A stretch of DNA of 6,574 bases, taken from Methanobrevibacter sp. Its GTDB lineage: Archaea > Methanobacteriota > Methanobacteria > Methanobacteriales > Methanobacteriaceae. Below the pieces are notes generated by a model. It was not told where the DNA came from, searched no databases, and saw only the letters and a program-made list of their open reading frames with translations. The DNA lies in NCBI GenBank assembly GCA_009776495.1, contig WRNS01000053.1:1-6574 (forward strand). The letters are read 5' to 3'. Numbering within the stretch: position 1 is the first letter of the stretch; each line of letters opens with the position of its first letter. Positions 5,463 through 6,574 of the stretch are shown one piece after another. The position numbers and the translations under genes are program-made.

Positions 5463-5599
5463 GTAGCTTTCATATTGAGCACATGGAGCTGAATAGCTTT
5501 TTTATTGAGCAGATAGAGCTGAATACCTTTTTTATTGAGCAGATAGAGCTGAATACCTTTTTTATTGAGCAGATGGAGCTGAATAGCTATGAACTTTAG
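5459..5599 (+). CDS. 46-codon decapeptide-repeat small protein between pstC and pstA (candidate new gene)
   Basis: Not a family I recognise. Seen: ATG 5459 overlaps the pstC stop (ATGA) and follows a strong Shine-Dalgarno site. The product is a short start (MSSFHIEHMELNS) followed by units of the form FFIEQIELNT, ending NSYEL before TAG 5597-5599. Four 30-bp units keep the frame because 30 is a multiple of three. Both other forward frames are stopped in the repeats by TGA. The product would be acidic with alternating hydrophobic residues, possibly amphipathic. The frame overlaps the pstA start by 11 nt out of frame, so ribosomes ending here could restart on pstA. Repeat copies differ by very few bases and nearly all differences change the amino acid, which suggests recent expansion rather than a conserved protein. 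It may be a real small protein, a coupling leader, or a by-product of minisatellite growth. Confidence 0.45.
   Translation: MSSFHIEHMELNSFFIEQIELNTFFIEQIELNTFFIEQMELNSYEL
5465..5584 (+). repeat. 30-bp minisatellite, four tandem copies
   Basis: Copies lie at 5465-5494, 5495-5524, 5525-5554 and 5555-5584, with a partial start (AGCT) of a fifth at 5585. Copies 2 and 3 differ at one base (AGC/ACC), copies 3 and 4 at one base (ATA/ATG), while copy 1 is more diverged (CAT for TTT, CAC for CAG, ATG for ATA). Each unit contains GAGCTGAAT, which in the fourth copy is the apparent pstA ribosome binding site. Such near-identical copies typically vary in number between strains. Confidence 0.95.
5575..5582 (+). 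promoter_or_regulatory. Ribosome binding site of pstA, inside the fourth repeat copy
   Basis: GGAGCTGA differs at one base from GGAGGTGA and ends 6 nt before ATG 5589. The same site occurs in copy 1 (5485-5492), and a weaker version (AGAGCTGA) occurs in copies 2 and 3. So the array multiplies a Shine-Dalgarno-like element. Confidence 0.6.
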
Positions 5600-6440
5600 G
5601 ATTTTATCTCCTAAAATATCACAGAAAATAATGAATGTAGTGTTTGTTATTTCTGGATTAATCACAATTTTGATTTTAGTTTTTATTTTAGGATACATAT
5701 TAGTTATGGGACTTCCTGTGGTTAATTTGGATTTTATATTTTCAAACCCTATTGATTCTGGTGCAGAAGGTGGAATTTTCCCAATGATTGTTTCAAGTCT
5801 TTTTGTTACCTTCATTGCTGGAATTTTAGCTACTCCTTTAGGTGTAGGTGCAGCAGTATATCTTGTTGAATATTCTGGTGAGAATCGCTTGGTTAAATTA
5901 ATAAGGTTTGGTGCCGAAACATTAGCTTCGATTCCCTCAATCGTATTTGGTCTTTTTGGACTAGCATTTTTTGTAGTATTTTTAGGATTGGGATGGTCCA
6001 TCCTTTCAGGAGGTTTAGTTCTTGCAATAATGGCGCTTCCAACAATATTTCAAGTTTCTGAAGTTACAATTTCTTCAATACCAAGTTCATATCGGGAAGG
6101 TAGCTATGGTTTAGGTGCTACAAAATGGCAAACAGTTTATAGAGTTGTCTTACCTGCAGCTATTCCAGGAATAGTAACTGGAGTAATTTTAGGAATGACG
6201 AGAGCTATTTCAGAAGCAGCAGCAGTAATGTTTGCTGTTGGAGCATCTTTAGCTCTTCCATTGTCCATTTTTGATCCTGGACGACCACTTCCACTTCATT
6301 TGTATATTTTAGCTACTGAAGGAATTTCACTTGAAAATGCGTTTGGAACAGCAGCTGTTCTGGTTATAATTGTGCTTTTAATAACAATTATTACTAACTT
6401 AGCTGTTGATAGGTATCAAAATAAGATTATGGGTAGGTAG
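5589..6440 (+). CDS. pstA: Phosphate ABC transporter permease PstA
   Basis: Second membrane subunit of the phosphate importer, 283 residues, pairing with PstC to form the channel. Seen: membrane segments at about 15-41, 64-93, 114-136, 138-158, 192-224 and 251-274. The EAA loop runs from E170-G-S-Y-G-L-G-A-T to LPAAIPGI (188-195), closely parallel to PstC. T204-R205-A-I-S-E209 matches the Arg/Glu motif position of PstC, and an Arg in this region of E. coli PstA is known to be needed for transport. Start: the frame is closed upstream by TGA at 5580-5582, so ATG 5589 is the first usable start unless a frameshift joins it to the small repeat frame. Its start overlaps that frame by 11 nt. pstB is expected next, but the 134 nt that follow in the window contain no start of a recognisable ATPase. 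Confidence 0.96.
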   Translation: MNFRILSPKISQKIMNVVFVISGLITILILVFILGYILVMGLPVVNLDFIFSNPIDSGAEGGIFPMIVSSLFVTFIAGILATPLGVGAAVYLVEYSGENRLVKLIRFGAETLASIPSIVFGLFGLAFFVVFLGLGWSILSGGLVLAIMALPTIFQVSEVTISSIPSSYREGSYGLGATKWQTVYRVVLPAAIPGIVTGVILGMTRAISEAAAVMFAVGASLALPLSIFDPGRPLPLHLYILATEGISLENAFGTAAVLVIIVLLITIITNLAVDRYQNKIMGR

Positions 6441-6574
6441 TAATTTAATAAAAATACTTTTGATGTATCATGAAATTGTTGAAATTTATTAAAATTTATA
6501 AAAATTTATAAAAATTTATTAAGATTTAAAAAAAGTTATTAAAATTTATTAATATTTTTTAATATTTTATTTAA
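6441..6574. repeat. A-tract-phased 10-bp tandem repeat downstream of pstA
   Basis: From 6481 the sequence repeats every 10 bp as AAAATTTATT/AAAATTTATA: seven recognisable units at 6481-6550, then two decayed units to 6570. Phased A tracts at about the helical repeat are known to curve DNA. The T6 run at 6555-6560 could help terminate transcription after pstA. No coding sequence is seen, and the window ends inside this spacer. Confidence 0.7.

Noticed and set aside
5465..5584. CRISPR array
   Set aside because: The 30-bp units are directly contiguous with no unique spacers, so this is a minisatellite.
5453..6001. Long open frame on the - strand across the repeats and the pstA 5' half
   Set aside because: It is antisense to the well-supported pstA, has no family resemblance and no ribosome binding site, and its repeated part is just the reverse reading of the 30-bp minisatellite.

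Overview
The window looks like a chromosomal piece of a very AT-rich methanogenic archaeon, most likely of the Methanobacteriales (Methanobrevibacter or a close relative). This is inferred from several signs: A/T-dominated spacers and codons, Shine-Dalgarno sites of the GAGGTG/AGGTGAT type, archaeal TATA boxes about 25-35 nt before start codons, oligo-T terminator tracts, and a PhoU protein carrying an N-terminal helix-turn-helix, a typically archaeal arrangement. No species call is possible from sequence alone.

All supported genes are on the + strand and most concern phosphate uptake. Region by region: (1) 1-747, a multi-pass membrane protein of unknown function that may be cut by the window edge; (2) 862-1755, an HTH-PhoU fusion, a probable phosphate-responsive regulator, ending in a dense oligo-T terminator; (3) a 443-nt spacer with paired direct repeats and a clear TATA box leading into pstS1 (2199-3017); (4) a 408-nt spacer full of nested inverted repeats and ending in a perfect 10-bp dyad around the TATA box of pstS2 (3426-4229); (5) a 354-nt spacer mostly made of a degenerate 18-19-bp tandem repeat; (6) pstC (4584-5462) and pstA (5589-6440), the two permease subunits; (7) an A-tract-phased 10-bp repeat running to the window end. 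The ATPase gene pstB is not in the window and is expected downstream.

The genes form a high-affinity phosphate ABC importer. Two surface-anchored binding proteins (PstS1, PstS2) deliver phosphate to the PstC-PstA channel, which would be driven by PstB. HTH-PhoU is a plausible local regulator. The two pstS genes each have their own promoter region.

The most unusual feature lies between pstC and pstA. A 46-codon open frame (5459-5599) starts in an ATGA overlap with the pstC stop behind a strong Shine-Dalgarno site, consists almost entirely of four in-frame copies of a 30-bp (10-residue) repeat, and overlaps the pstA start by 11 nt in another frame. The last repeat copy supplies the apparent pstA ribosome binding site, and the frame ends at CTT-TAG-G, where a +1 slip would enter the pstA frame. 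It may be a new small protein, a translational-coupling device, or a length-variable minisatellite tuning pstA expression.
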